Part shown: one piece after another, positions 1 to 7,057 of the stretch
Layout of the letters: each line of letters opens with the position of its first letter
Numbering within the stretch: the first letter of the stretch is position 1
DNA from: an uncultured Lysobacteraceae bacterium
GTDB lineage: Bacteria > Pseudomonadota > Gammaproteobacteria > Xanthomonadales > Rhodanobacteraceae
NCBI GenBank assembly: GCA_946480705.1
Contig: CAMLLF010000100.1
Span: 1-9,453 of the forward strand
Reading direction: 5' to 3'
Length of the DNA: 9,453 nt
Made by a program: the position numbers and the translations under genes
The notes under the pieces: generated by a model
What the model was told of the DNA's origin: nothing
Seen by the model: only the letters and a program-made list of their open reading frames with translations
Databases searched by the model: none

Positions 1-1431
1 AGCGCCCTGACGAACGGCTGGCTCCCGAGGATTCTGGGTAGAGCCACCTTCGGTACGGACTGATGTTCCGGGCAATTGACTCGCGGTCATTTTCCTCAGT
101 ACCGTCTTGCGCTTAGCGAGCACGGTCTGCCCGAAGGGGAGTCTGTACCATTGCCAGATCGAGTCACCAGAGCGGTACTGACCGCCTTCCGCCCTCATTA
201 GTCCAAGTCCTGCCAAGGCCACGTTCTCACCCACCTGGCCAACCGCGGCGAGTTGATTGGCTGGAGGACTCCAGCGCGCCAAGTCGGGGTACACAAAGGC
301 TTCGCACTGCTGACCTGCTGCTACATGCGCAAGCCTAGTTGCCTCGCGCACAATGTAGTCGCGGTCCTGAATAGCCCAATCAGGTGCTGACTTAGCGCAC
401 GCGCCGAGAATCGCTCCCGCCATCGTAGCAATCGTGTCGGTGTCGCTATCCAGTTCATTGGCCGCCTGCGCGAGTGCTTTCGCCGGCGTACGTTCCCTGT
501 GTATGTGGGCAAGAACTGAAGCGGCGAGCGCAGTCTTGAAGCCGGCGCCGCGAAACTCCTGGGAGGTGCATCCCAACGCCTCAAGGACGCGCGGATACTC
601 GTCTGGCACCATAGACTTTGCGCACGCATGGACCGCTTCGATGTCCCTGAGCGAAGCATCGCGGGTGGCTCTCAGCGCGTTTGTTAAGCTGTCGCCTGTT
701 TTGCTCTCCCATGCACCGCGCCAGAAGGCTGCCAGTTGAGGATCACTGTCAAGGATCGCAGGGATATCCAGGAAAGCTTCGACGACATCGGCCCACACTT
801 CCGGTACGGCTACGGCACCGGTAGAAATCGTTTCGTGCAACGTCAACGCGTGGAACACCGCACCGCAGAAACCCTGCGGGTGTCCGTGCGTGATAAGGGC
901 GTCTTGCAGTACAGCCAACACCAGTTCAGGGCCGGCGGATTTGCGGGCCCAAACATGGGGTTGCACACGCATCGCGGCGCCGTTGCCACCGCCGTTTATG
1001 TAACGTTGTGGTCCCGATGCGAAAAAGTTCGAGTACCAGGTCGTATTGCGCCGAGCAAGATTGGCGGCTGCGGCCTTCGTGCCCAGACCCGCGCCAAGTG
1101 CATACGACGGCCAAACGGTCAGCTCAATCTTAGCGAAGGCTTCGGCGTCAAATGCGCCGCCATTTCGGATACACCGGGAGACCGCCAACCGAAGCTGCGT
1201 ATCGTCCGAGTAGGTGCCAGCCGGCAAGTCAACCTTCGGGCCAGTATGGCCCCCGATCACTCGGTCCCAGGCCACGGGTTGCTCAACAGTGGTGACGCCA
1301 CTGCGACGCTTCACGTTCGCGGCGCCACGGGCGAGTTCGGTGATCCAGCCCAACGCATCGCCAGCGGCTGCCCACAGGGCCGAGTTGATCACCACGTGCC
1401 CGCGAGGAGTGAGTTGTTCAGTCTGAGTCAC
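1..1431 (-). CDS. DraG-type ADP-ribosylglycohydrolase, 3' end outside window
   Basis: The minus-strand frame is open for 477 codons from a GTG at 1431 to the window edge, with no stop reached. It carries the hallmarks of the ADP-ribosyl-glycohydrolase (ARH/DraG) family: AGDALG near residue 23, the metal-binding YSDDTQ at 74-79, NGGGNGAAMR at 146-155, THGHP at 181-185, and the second metal motif DSDTDT at 328-333 followed by a Gly/Ala-rich helix. These enzymes use two Mg ions to remove ADP-ribose from protein or nucleic acid. A CCTCTC at 1440-1445 (GAGAGG on the coding strand) lies 8 nt before the GTG and supports this start. The DarT-like gene ends 18 nt upstream, so this enzyme is probably the reversing antitoxin of that transferase (inference). 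Residues beyond about 390 form a C-terminal extension past the catalytic core that I do not recognise. The family call is firm; the substrate is not shown by sequence. Confidence 0.9.
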   Translation of the reverse strand, partial: MTQTEQLTPRGHVVINSALWAAAGDALGWITELARGAANVKRRSGVTTVEQPVAWDRVIGGHTGPKVDLPAGTYSDDTQLRLAVSRCIRNGGAFDAEAFAKIELTVWPSYALGAGLGTKAAAANLARRNTTWYSNFFASGPQRYINGGGNGAAMRVQPHVWARKSAGPELVLAVLQDALITHGHPQGFCGAVFHALTLHETISTGAVAVPEVWADVVEAFLDIPAILDSDPQLAAFWRGAWESKTGDSLTNALRATRDASLRDIEAVHACAKSMVPDEYPRVLEALGCTSQEFRGAGFKTALAASVLAHIHRERTPAKALAQAANELDSDTDTIATMAGAILGACAKSAPDWAIQDRDYIVREATRLAHVAAGQQCEAFVYPDLARWSPPANQLAAVGQVGENVALAGLGLMRAEGGQYRSGDSIWQWYRLPFGQTVLAKRKTVLRKMTASQLPGTSVRTEGGSTQNPREPAVRQGA

Positions 1432-1439
1432 AGGGCTGC

Positions 1440-1445
1440 CCTCTC
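1440..1445 (-). promoter_or_regulatory. Shine-Dalgarno site of the ADP-ribosylglycohydrolase gene
   Basis: The coding strand reads GAGAGG 8 nt before the GTG at 1431. It lies in the 18-nt gap after the DarT-like stop codon. It decides the GTG start and implies that the hydrolase can be initiated independently of the upstream gene. Confidence 0.6.
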
Positions 1446-1449
1446 TACT

Positions 1450-2112
1450 TTAGTTCTTGCATCCCTGAAACTTCGAAGGATTGATGACAACATCGACGTT
1501 GCCGAACTTAAACTCGGCCAGCCATCCGCGTGCTTGATCTTGATGTTCGCCATCATGAACATAGATTCGCCGCAGAAACTCGACCGAAACCCGCTGAGGG
1601 TACAGGACTTCGGCCTGCTCGCAAGTCGTCAGGTGTGCCGCCCGCCCTCGGCGGGTAACAGTCCAGCCGGCCTTACGCTGAACGACGTCTTCAAACAGCC
1701 GCGTGAGACCCAAACTTCCAGACTCGCGGACGCACAGAGGTTCGTAAGCGTTGTTGGTCGTTGCGAAAAATACTCCATCATGCGTCATGATGGCTGGGTC
1801 AAATGCCAGTATGCCCCACCAGATATCGGAATCCTTGTGCCAATTTGATGAAAACTCGAAATATCGGCGGTTGATCTCGGAAATCGAAAGGTTGACGTAG
1901 TCAAGCCAGTTCTTGCTTTTATCGAACCCACGCAAGGACTCAGGTCGACTCGCCGCATTGACGTGCAACACGTGGTGAAGGTATTTCTCGTCTGGTAGCA
2001 GATGCCGAGACAGAAGTTCACCCTTTGCAAGCATGCCAACGATTCCGCGGTTGGTCGTGAAATGGAGAACTTCCGAGATCCTTCTTTGCTGGATGGTGTC
2101 GGCGATGTTCAT
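1450..2112 (-). CDS. darT: DarT-like ADP-ribosyltransferase (DUF4433), probable toxin
   Basis: This 220-residue protein matches the DarT family in length and layout. Visible marks are the N-terminal LHFTTNRGIVGML segment (16-28), where DarT proteins carry their H-x-T NAD-binding motif; the WLDYVNLSI stretch (69-77); and AEVLYP near 168-172, whose glutamate (E168) sits where the catalytic Glu of DarT is expected. Characterised DarT enzymes transfer ADP-ribose from NAD+ onto bases of single-stranded DNA (thymidine, or guanosine in DarT2), blocking replication; DarTG systems act in phage defence. The ATG overlaps the helicase stop as ATGA (2109-2112), with an AGG about 7 nt upstream. A DraG-type hydrolase follows 18 nt downstream, and no macrodomain DarG is visible. 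The base modified here cannot be read from the sequence. It could also be a divergent ART with another nucleic-acid target. Confidence 0.85.
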   Translation of the reverse strand: MNIADTIQQRRISEVLHFTTNRGIVGMLAKGELLSRHLLPDEKYLHHVLHVNAASRPESLRGFDKSKNWLDYVNLSISEINRRYFEFSSNWHKDSDIWWGILAFDPAIMTHDGVFFATTNNAYEPLCVRESGSLGLTRLFEDVVQRKAGWTVTRRGRAAHLTTCEQAEVLYPQRVSVEFLRRIYVHDGEHQDQARGWLAEFKFGNVDVVINPSKFQGCKN

Positions 2113-3509
2113 AGGTCAACCTGCGCGAATGTGCCGTGCGCAAAGAATCTGACGAGTTCGGATTCCTCGCCAGGCTTGTAGCCGATGACCACTTGCTTGC
2201 GCGCTCTCGCCACCGCGATGGCGAGCAGGCGCCGAAGAACCCACAACTGGTCATCTTGATCCTCTTCGCCGTGAGGCGTTGTCTCGCCGCTCAGGCCAAG
2301 AATAAAAACGTAATCAAACTCTAGTCCTTTGGCGGAATGGAAGGTGCAAAGCGCAACGTTCTCAGGACCCTCTGGCCATTCCGGCTCGCGGGTAATATCC
2401 GCGAATCCGATTCCTGCAGCTACAAGCCTTCGGCGGATTTCTTCGAACCAGCCACCGCCTCTCGGCTTCAGAAATGCAACCGATTCGCTCGTAAGGTCCA
2501 CGTGGTCTTGGATAAACCGTAGAGAAGCTGCGAGCTGTTGGCTATAGCGTCCCCTAATGACAATTGGAAGAGGGCCAGTTGATTCGGCCGTCATCAGATT
2601 AGGCAGTGCGCCATCCCCGTCTACATTGAGTCCGCTGAGAATGCCGGCAGCAAAACTCGCGATTTGCGCGGTATTGCGGTGATTCGTTATCAGCCTGTGG
2701 TAACGCTCTGGGCGAACTTCAAACCCTACCTCAGCCCAAGTGAATCCTCGTGCATAAATTCGTTGAACCGTATCAATCACGAAAGTCACTGTGTGGTCAG
2801 GTGCGAGATGGTGGCGAATCGCGCGCAGTTGATTGGCTGAAAAGTCTTGAGTTTCGTCGACGACGACAATTTCGTATCCGAGGGGATCGATATCCTTTGT
2901 CATAGAAACCGCTAATAGATTCCAATCGAGGACGTTACGCCGGACGAGATGTTCTTGGTACGGAACAACGACTTCGTCCAGCAGTCGCCGGCGCACTATG
3001 CGATCGACGCGAGGCTGTGGGCCTCTTCCGGTACGCTCGGCAGCAACATAGTTATCTAGATCTTGTGGAAGGAAACGCCCCATTGCGTAGTCCGCCTCGC
3101 TTGAGGCGTAGTTGGAATCTAGACCGACAAATTGCTGCGAAAACTGCGCTAGGTCTTCAGTTGGCCGGTCGCTGATATCTGGGCGCTGCAGCTTCTCCCA
3201 AGACCATTTGGCGAAAGTTGATATCTCAAGGTCTAGGTTCGCGTTCGCGACGATTTGATCTTCCGCGAGAGCGCTAACGTACCCGGCTAGCGTGCGATTA
3301 AACGTTAGTACGAGGATTTTCACTGGATCTGTGACGCCCATGCGCTCGTGCCGAGCTAAGTACATATGGGCAAGCGACCGCAGGCGTAACAATGCGGTCG
3401 ATGTTTTCCCACTTCCGGCCGCACCGCAAATGACCTCAACGCCAAGCCTGTTCTGGCTCATTAGAGGTAGCTGCTCGCCCGTAGCGCGTACAATGGGTAG
3501 TTTCTTCAT
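2109..3509 (-). CDS. Compact UvrD/Rep-like superfamily 1 helicase
   Basis: The 466-residue product shows the SF1 helicase motifs in order: Walker A GAAGSGKTS (29-37), motif Ia-like VLTFNRTLA (67-75), Walker B VVVDETQDF (215-223), a motif III region VIDTVQRIY (244-252), motif IV ITNHRN (274-279), motif V TFHSAKGLEFDYVFI (389-403) and motif VI AVARARKQ (432-439). At 466 residues it is much shorter than UvrD or Rep (about 670-720), so the accessory 1B/2B domains must be reduced. Family members translocate on or unwind DNA with ATP. It is the first gene of a cassette with the DarT-like transferase and the glycohydrolase, overlapping the DarT-like start as ATGA. A role in exposing single-stranded DNA or sensing replication or phage intermediates is inference. 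No strong Shine-Dalgarno precedes the ATG at 3509; no better in-frame start was seen. Confidence 0.9.
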   Translation of the reverse strand: MKKLPIVRATGEQLPLMSQNRLGVEVICGAAGSGKTSTALLRLRSLAHMYLARHERMGVTDPVKILVLTFNRTLAGYVSALAEDQIVANANLDLEISTFAKWSWEKLQRPDISDRPTEDLAQFSQQFVGLDSNYASSEADYAMGRFLPQDLDNYVAAERTGRGPQPRVDRIVRRRLLDEVVVPYQEHLVRRNVLDWNLLAVSMTKDIDPLGYEIVVVDETQDFSANQLRAIRHHLAPDHTVTFVIDTVQRIYARGFTWAEVGFEVRPERYHRLITNHRNTAQIASFAAGILSGLNVDGDGALPNLMTAESTGPLPIVIRGRYSQQLAASLRFIQDHVDLTSESVAFLKPRGGGWFEEIRRRLVAAGIGFADITREPEWPEGPENVALCTFHSAKGLEFDYVFILGLSGETTPHGEEDQDDQLWVLRRLLAIAVARARKQVVIGYKPGEESELVRFFAHGTFAQVDL

Positions 3510-3542
3510 GTGTGCTTGTTCTATTCTGAAGTTTGGCAGGTT

Positions 3543-3571
3543 TTTATAGAAGCATTTGGCTGTTCAGCACG
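3543..3571 (-). promoter_or_regulatory. Possible promoter of the helicase-DarT-glycohydrolase cassette
   Basis: On the minus strand TATAAA (3543-3548) is a good -10 match and would place a start about 26 nt before the helicase ATG. The hexamer 17 nt further upstream (3566-3571, CGTGCT) is not a -35 consensus. The site lies in the AT-rich 125-nt gap between hxsA and the helicase gene, the only gap there large enough for a separate promoter. Confidence 0.3.
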
Positions 3572-3584
3572 ACTAACTCTAAAA

Positions 3585-3615
3585 TTCTTTCAGCGAATTT
3601 CGCTTCTTTTTTGTT
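3585..3615. terminator. Weak hairpin with T-run between hxsA and the helicase gene
   Basis: The plus strand reads AGCGA-ATT-TCGCT (3591-3603), a short perfect stem, followed within 2 nt by a TTTTTT run. The T-run lies on the plus-strand side, where no plus-strand gene exists. On the minus strand the stem is followed only by a weak, interrupted T stretch. It may be a poor terminator for hxsA or simply an AT-rich spacer. Confidence 0.25.
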
Positions 3616-3634
3616 GTTTTGCGCACACAGGCAT

Positions 3635-4321
3635 TTAGAAGCTTGCCCTCAGCGCCAACGCGTCCAGCGTTTGCGCGTTGATCGTCCCGGTGACCTTCAG
3701 TCCCCGGTCCGCCTGATATTTCTTCAGTGCCGCGATCGTCGCGGGGTTCATGGTCCCGTCCACTTCCCCGGGGTCGTAGTTCTTCAGCAGCAAGGCGGCC
3801 TGAACCCGCATGACCAGGATGCGCAGGGCGTCGCGCGTTCGCGTGCCTTGGTTCGCGGAGCTGGCCGGCGGCTCGACCTCGACGCCGGGCATCGTGTACA
3901 GCGGTGCGGGTGCAGATGTGGACTTGGAGGGGGCAACGGCCGGCGATGTGGTGGACTTCCGCGTTGGAGCCACGCTGGGCGCCGGTGCGCGCGAAGGAAC
4001 GGGTGCCGTGGCTGGAGCCGGCGGCGGCGAATACACGGGCGCCCGCGGCGCCACGTAGCCGGATCCGCCGCTGCTTGAATAGTGCGAGGAATGCGACGAG
4101 TGCGAGCGGTGGCTCGAATGGCTGCGGTGCCCGCGCGCGAGCAATTGGGAGTCGGCGTTCAACGATTGCGCATGGGTGTACCGATCGAGGTGGTCGTTCC
4201 CGTCGAGCGCGGTGGTGGGCGGTACCGTCGCGTTGGCGTGCGACGCGCCAGCGGCGCCCAGGCCAACGACCAGTTGGACAAACTGCTGCAAGCGCAGCTT
4301 GAGCGGGGCCTTGGTGCTCAT
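3635..4321 (-). CDS. hxsA: HxsA, secreted His-Xaa-Ser repeat protein
   Basis: This 228-residue protein is the predicted substrate of the Hxs system. It begins with a basic start and a hydrophobic stretch typical of a Sec signal (about residues 1-31; cleavage plausible after the Ala of SHANA). Six H-x-S triplets run without a break at 65-82 (HRS, HSS, HRS, HSS, HSS, HYS). A Pro/Ala/Ser-rich linker follows (about 91-155). The last part (about 164-225) looks like a peptidoglycan-binding domain, with VDGTMNPATIAALKKYQ and a second TGTINAQTLDAL repeat. The ATG at 4321 overlaps the hxsC stop as ATGA, and GAGGT lies about 10 nt upstream. A longer open frame exists upstream but runs antiphase through hxsC, so this start is preferred. 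The product probably acts in the periplasm or at the cell wall; the chemistry of its modification is unknown to me. Confidence 0.9.
   Translation of the reverse strand: MSTKAPLKLRLQQFVQLVVGLGAAGASHANATVPPTTALDGNDHLDRYTHAQSLNADSQLLARGHRSHSSHRSHSSHSSHYSSSGGSGYVAPRAPVYSPPPAPATAPVPSRAPAPSVAPTRKSTTSPAVAPSKSTSAPAPLYTMPGVEVEPPASSANQGTRTRDALRILVMRVQAALLLKNYDPGEVDGTMNPATIAALKKYQADRGLKVTGTINAQTLDALALRASF
4076..4129 (-). repeat. Coding H-x-S triplet repeat in hxsA
   Basis: Eighteen codons encode six tandem His-Xaa-Ser triplets, the defining motif of the system. The codons vary (CAC/CAT; AGC/TCG/TCA/TCC), so the repeat is kept at protein level and is not a recent DNA duplication. Confidence 0.9.
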
Positions 4322-5553
4322 GCGTCGACGACCTCGTGTGCGCTCAGCGGGCGGATGCCGCGCGGCAGCCACCCCGGTTTGACCCATTCGAAGAATCCGG
4401 CGCACGCATCCCGTGCGGCGCAGCCGGCGCAGGCGTCCAAGTAGCGCTGCTTCCAATCCGAAATGCTCCGCCGTGCAAAGGGTCGGAGTTCGGCCGGCAG
4501 CACGCACAGCGGAAGGTTGTAGAGCGACACCGTCATGCCGCGGTTGGCCAAGTGGTGTACGGCCTGCGTGAGCGGCGCCGCCATGTCCTCCGGATCCACC
4601 CACAACGCGCCGTGGTTTGCTAGGGCGAAGCCAATGGGCTCAAGACCCATGAAAGCGACATGTACCGCGGCCGGCACGTGGCGGTAAATGAATTCGGCCA
4701 ACGCTGGCAGGCGCGCCACCGTCGGTGCCGTGAGCACCACGCGGATCTCGATCGACAGCCCTTGGCTCGCCATCACGAGCAGGCCGCGCATGGTTTCCTC
4801 GAACGCCCCGGCGCTCTGGACCACATGGTCGTGTATAGAGGCCACATCGGCGTACAGGGGAACGCCCCAGGTCAGTCGCGGGTGCCTGAGGGCGGCGATC
4901 GCCCCGGCCAGTCGGGTCGTGCCGAACAGTCGGCCGTTGGACAGCACGTGGATCGGCGTTTCCGCCAGGCGATCGCGGCACGCGCGCAACACCGCGACCA
5001 AGCCGTCGCCCAGCAGGGTGGGCTCGCCGCCGCTGAGGCCCAGTTCCGGCGTGTCCCGGTCCAGCAAGGCGACCACGTCCAGCATGTCCTGCACCCGCCA
5101 GTCGTCGTCGATCGGACGCGGCGGCTGGGAACACATCAAGCAGAAACTGTTGCACCGCTCGGTGGCGAACAACGTGTTGGCATTGGCGCCGCGGCGGTAC
5201 CGCGTGCGGATGCGGCTCCGCTCCGGCAGCAGTTCGATGACGTCGCCGGGTGCCGCTGCAGCGGCATGCGCCAGGCGAACGCGGGGCAGGGCATCGGTTT
5301 CGTTCGGGCCGGGCCCGCGGCCGTCGACGTCGGCAACCCGATCGATGCGCCCGTCGTCGTCGGTGCGTTCGCCAGGACCGGTCAGGACGGCGGCCCACGG
5401 CAGGTCGGGAACGACCGATCCCGGCAAAGAGGCCAACCAGGCGCAGCGCTCGGGCGGGGTATCGCCGAGCGCAAACGACAAACCGTCCACAACCTTCAGC
5501 AGGCGGTGGGCCGGCGTGCCGTCGAAGCTGGCCGGTGCGTCATGCGGCTGCAT
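4318..5553 (-). CDS. hxsC: HxsC, radical SAM maturase of the His-Xaa-Ser system
   Basis: The 411-residue product carries a radical SAM cluster motif CNSFCLMC (C134, C138, C141), which binds the 4Fe-4S cluster used to cleave S-adenosylmethionine, followed by LGLSGGEPT, the usual SAM-contacting GGE motif. A C-terminal Cys group CAGCAARDAC (C375, C378, C384) may bind an auxiliary cluster. This layout and its place directly before hxsA fit HxsC of the Hxs system, presumed to modify the H-x-S repeats. The ATG at 5553 overlaps the end of hxsB by 14 nt and has a GAGG (5560-5563) 6 nt upstream. A start at 5718 would add 55 Cys/Ser/Arg-rich residues antiphase to hxsB and is rejected. The roughly 125 residues before the radical SAM core are typical of HxsC but of unknown role. 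Confidence 0.9.
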   Translation of the reverse strand: MQPHDAPASFDGTPAHRLLKVVDGLSFALGDTPPERCAWLASLPGSVVPDLPWAAVLTGPGERTDDDGRIDRVADVDGRGPGPNETDALPRVRLAHAAAAAPGDVIELLPERSRIRTRYRRGANANTLFATERCNSFCLMCSQPPRPIDDDWRVQDMLDVVALLDRDTPELGLSGGEPTLLGDGLVAVLRACRDRLAETPIHVLSNGRLFGTTRLAGAIAALRHPRLTWGVPLYADVASIHDHVVQSAGAFEETMRGLLVMASQGLSIEIRVVLTAPTVARLPALAEFIYRHVPAAVHVAFMGLEPIGFALANHGALWVDPEDMAAPLTQAVHHLANRGMTVSLYNLPLCVLPAELRPFARRSISDWKQRYLDACAGCAARDACAGFFEWVKPGWLPRGIRPLSAHEVVDA

Positions 5554-7057
5554 GGAACACCTCGGGGCGCTCCGGCCGCATTTCGCGCACGCTGCGCCGC
5601 TGCACCCAGCTCTGGAACACCCGCATGACGTCCTGGTTCCCCTCGCGGATGTAGCCGAAGAGCAGTTCGAACACACCGGTCTGGCGGGCGCAGAAGGCTG
5701 AGGTTGGCCGGTGCCCAAAGACGTCGCCCTGGCGCGCGTACGCGTCGATGGGGTCGGCCCCGCAGTAGGGCTGGAACACGCAGTCGCTGCAGCCCGGCAA
5801 CGCCTCCGTGAGGCCGGCGCTCAGGATCGCCTGCATCGGCTCGGAGAGCATGAGGTCGCGGTAGGGCTCGTGTACCGATCCGAGACAAAACCGTTCGTCA
5901 CCCTCAGCGGCGAGCATACGCGCCTCGTCACTGGGGTAGACCTTGCCCGTGTAGTCGTAGAGCAGCACTCCCAGGCCGGCGCCGGCGGGCGAGCGCAGGG
6001 CCATGTAGCCGTGCGCGAAGGGCGTCAGGATGCTGGTCAGGAGCAGCGTCGCGTAGGCCTCGGAGATCGCGTGCCCTTCCACGTTGCGGCGGATGAGGTG
6101 TGCGAGCGTCCGGCGGTAGAAGGCAAGGAATTCGGCGGTTGAGTAGCCCTGGCGCGCCAGGCCGCGCTTGGCGAAGCCGTAGGGACTCAAAGGCCGCAGG
6201 AAGATCGACGTGAAACCCTGCTCGATGTAGTGATCGACGACGGCCTCAGGGTGGGCCAGGCTGGCGCGCGTCAGGGTGGTCAGCGCGTTGACATGCTCGG
6301 AGCCCAGGGCTTCCCGTGCGGCGGCCACGCCGGCCATCGTTCGCGCGTAGCTGTCGCGCGTCGGGGTCGGCCGGTTGCGGTTGTGGAGGGCTTCGGGGCC
6401 GTCGAGCGACGTCGACAGCTCGAAGCGGTGTTCGCGGAAAAATTCGAGTTGCTCGGCGGTGATGCCGTGCAGCGTCGACGCGAGCACGAAGGCGATGGTC
6501 CGCCGCGCCGTCCGATTGCGTTCGGCGATGTCCTCGACGATGCCGCGGATGCGATCGAAGGCGAGTAGGGGCTCGCCGCCCTGGAACTCGACGGTCACCT
6601 CACGAGCGGGTGACTCGAACAGCCGGTCGACCGCCGCGCGCGCCGTGGTCTCGTCCATGTCGAACCCGGTACCGCCTTCGGGTTGCCGCGAAACCTGGCA
6701 GTAGCTGCAGCTGTGGTGGCAGCGCAGCGAGACGACAAAAATGTGTAACGACGGCTCTTTGAGCACGAAGGCCTTGCGAGTCCGCCAGGCCACCGCGTGG
6801 CGATCGAGCGGGATCGGCCCGTCGCCGCGGTGGAGCAGGTCGAGCCCTTCGAGGTCGAGCGCAAGCGTTGCGTTCGGGTCAAGCCGGTGGCTGGCGAATG
6901 CCTGAAAATCTGCGTCGCTGAGAAAGACAAACCGGCCGCTGTCGCCGGCAACCAACATTTCATCCGAGTGGGCCGGCAAGCGCCCGAAGCGGAATGGCAG
7001 CAGGCGGTACCCGGCATGGGCCGGTGGCTGGAAGGCTTCCGGCGGGCGGAACTTCAC
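5540..7057 (-). CDS. hxsB: HxsB, radical SAM/SPASM maturase of the His-Xaa-Ser system
   Basis: The 505-residue product has an N-terminal region of about 105 residues. A radical SAM motif CHHSCSYC follows (C113, C117, C120), then VEFQGGEPLLAFD (156-168). A Cys-rich C-terminal SPASM-like set includes CSDCVFQPYC (C423, C426, C432) and C456. Such SPASM enzymes carry auxiliary 4Fe-4S clusters and modify ribosomally made peptides; HxsB is one of the two maturases of the Hxs system. The start is GTG at 7057, overlapping the hxsD stop as GTGA (7054-7057), so translation is likely coupled to hxsD; no good Shine-Dalgarno is seen inside hxsD. It ends within the start of hxsC. Base composition is strongly GC-biased, like the rest of the hxs block. 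Confidence 0.92.
   Translation of the reverse strand: MKFRPPEAFQPPAHAGYRLLPFRFGRLPAHSDEMLVAGDSGRFVFLSDADFQAFASHRLDPNATLALDLEGLDLLHRGDGPIPLDRHAVAWRTRKAFVLKEPSLHIFVVSLRCHHSCSYCQVSRQPEGGTGFDMDETTARAAVDRLFESPAREVTVEFQGGEPLLAFDRIRGIVEDIAERNRTARRTIAFVLASTLHGITAEQLEFFREHRFELSTSLDGPEALHNRNRPTPTRDSYARTMAGVAAAREALGSEHVNALTTLTRASLAHPEAVVDHYIEQGFTSIFLRPLSPYGFAKRGLARQGYSTAEFLAFYRRTLAHLIRRNVEGHAISEAYATLLLTSILTPFAHGYMALRSPAGAGLGVLLYDYTGKVYPSDEARMLAAEGDERFCLGSVHEPYRDLMLSEPMQAILSAGLTEALPGCSDCVFQPYCGADPIDAYARQGDVFGHRPTSAFCARQTGVFELLFGYIREGNQDVMRVFQSWVQRRSVREMRPERPEVFHAAA

Noticed and set aside
736..1848. A 370-codon plus-strand open frame
   Set aside because: It runs opposite to the ADP-ribosylglycohydrolase and DarT-like genes, both of which show clear family motifs; the plus product has no recognisable content.
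1..3509. A macrodomain DarG gene as partner of the DarT-like gene
   Set aside because: No macrodomain motif is seen in any reading of the left block; the partner gene clearly belongs to the ARH/DraG family.
3635..4603. Longer hxsA start at 4603
   Set aside because: The extra 94 residues are an out-of-phase reading of hxsC, and the start at 4321 gives a proper signal peptide and ATGA overlap.
4660..5701. Two long plus-strand open frames of more than 320 codons
   Set aside because: They are antisense to hxsC and hxsB in very GC-rich DNA, where stop codons are rare; composition is Arg/Gly/Ala/Ser-rich with no motifs.
4318..5718. Longer hxsC start at 5718
   Set aside because: The added 55 residues overlap hxsB antiphase and are Cys/Ser-rich, while the ATG at 5553 has a GAGG at proper spacing.
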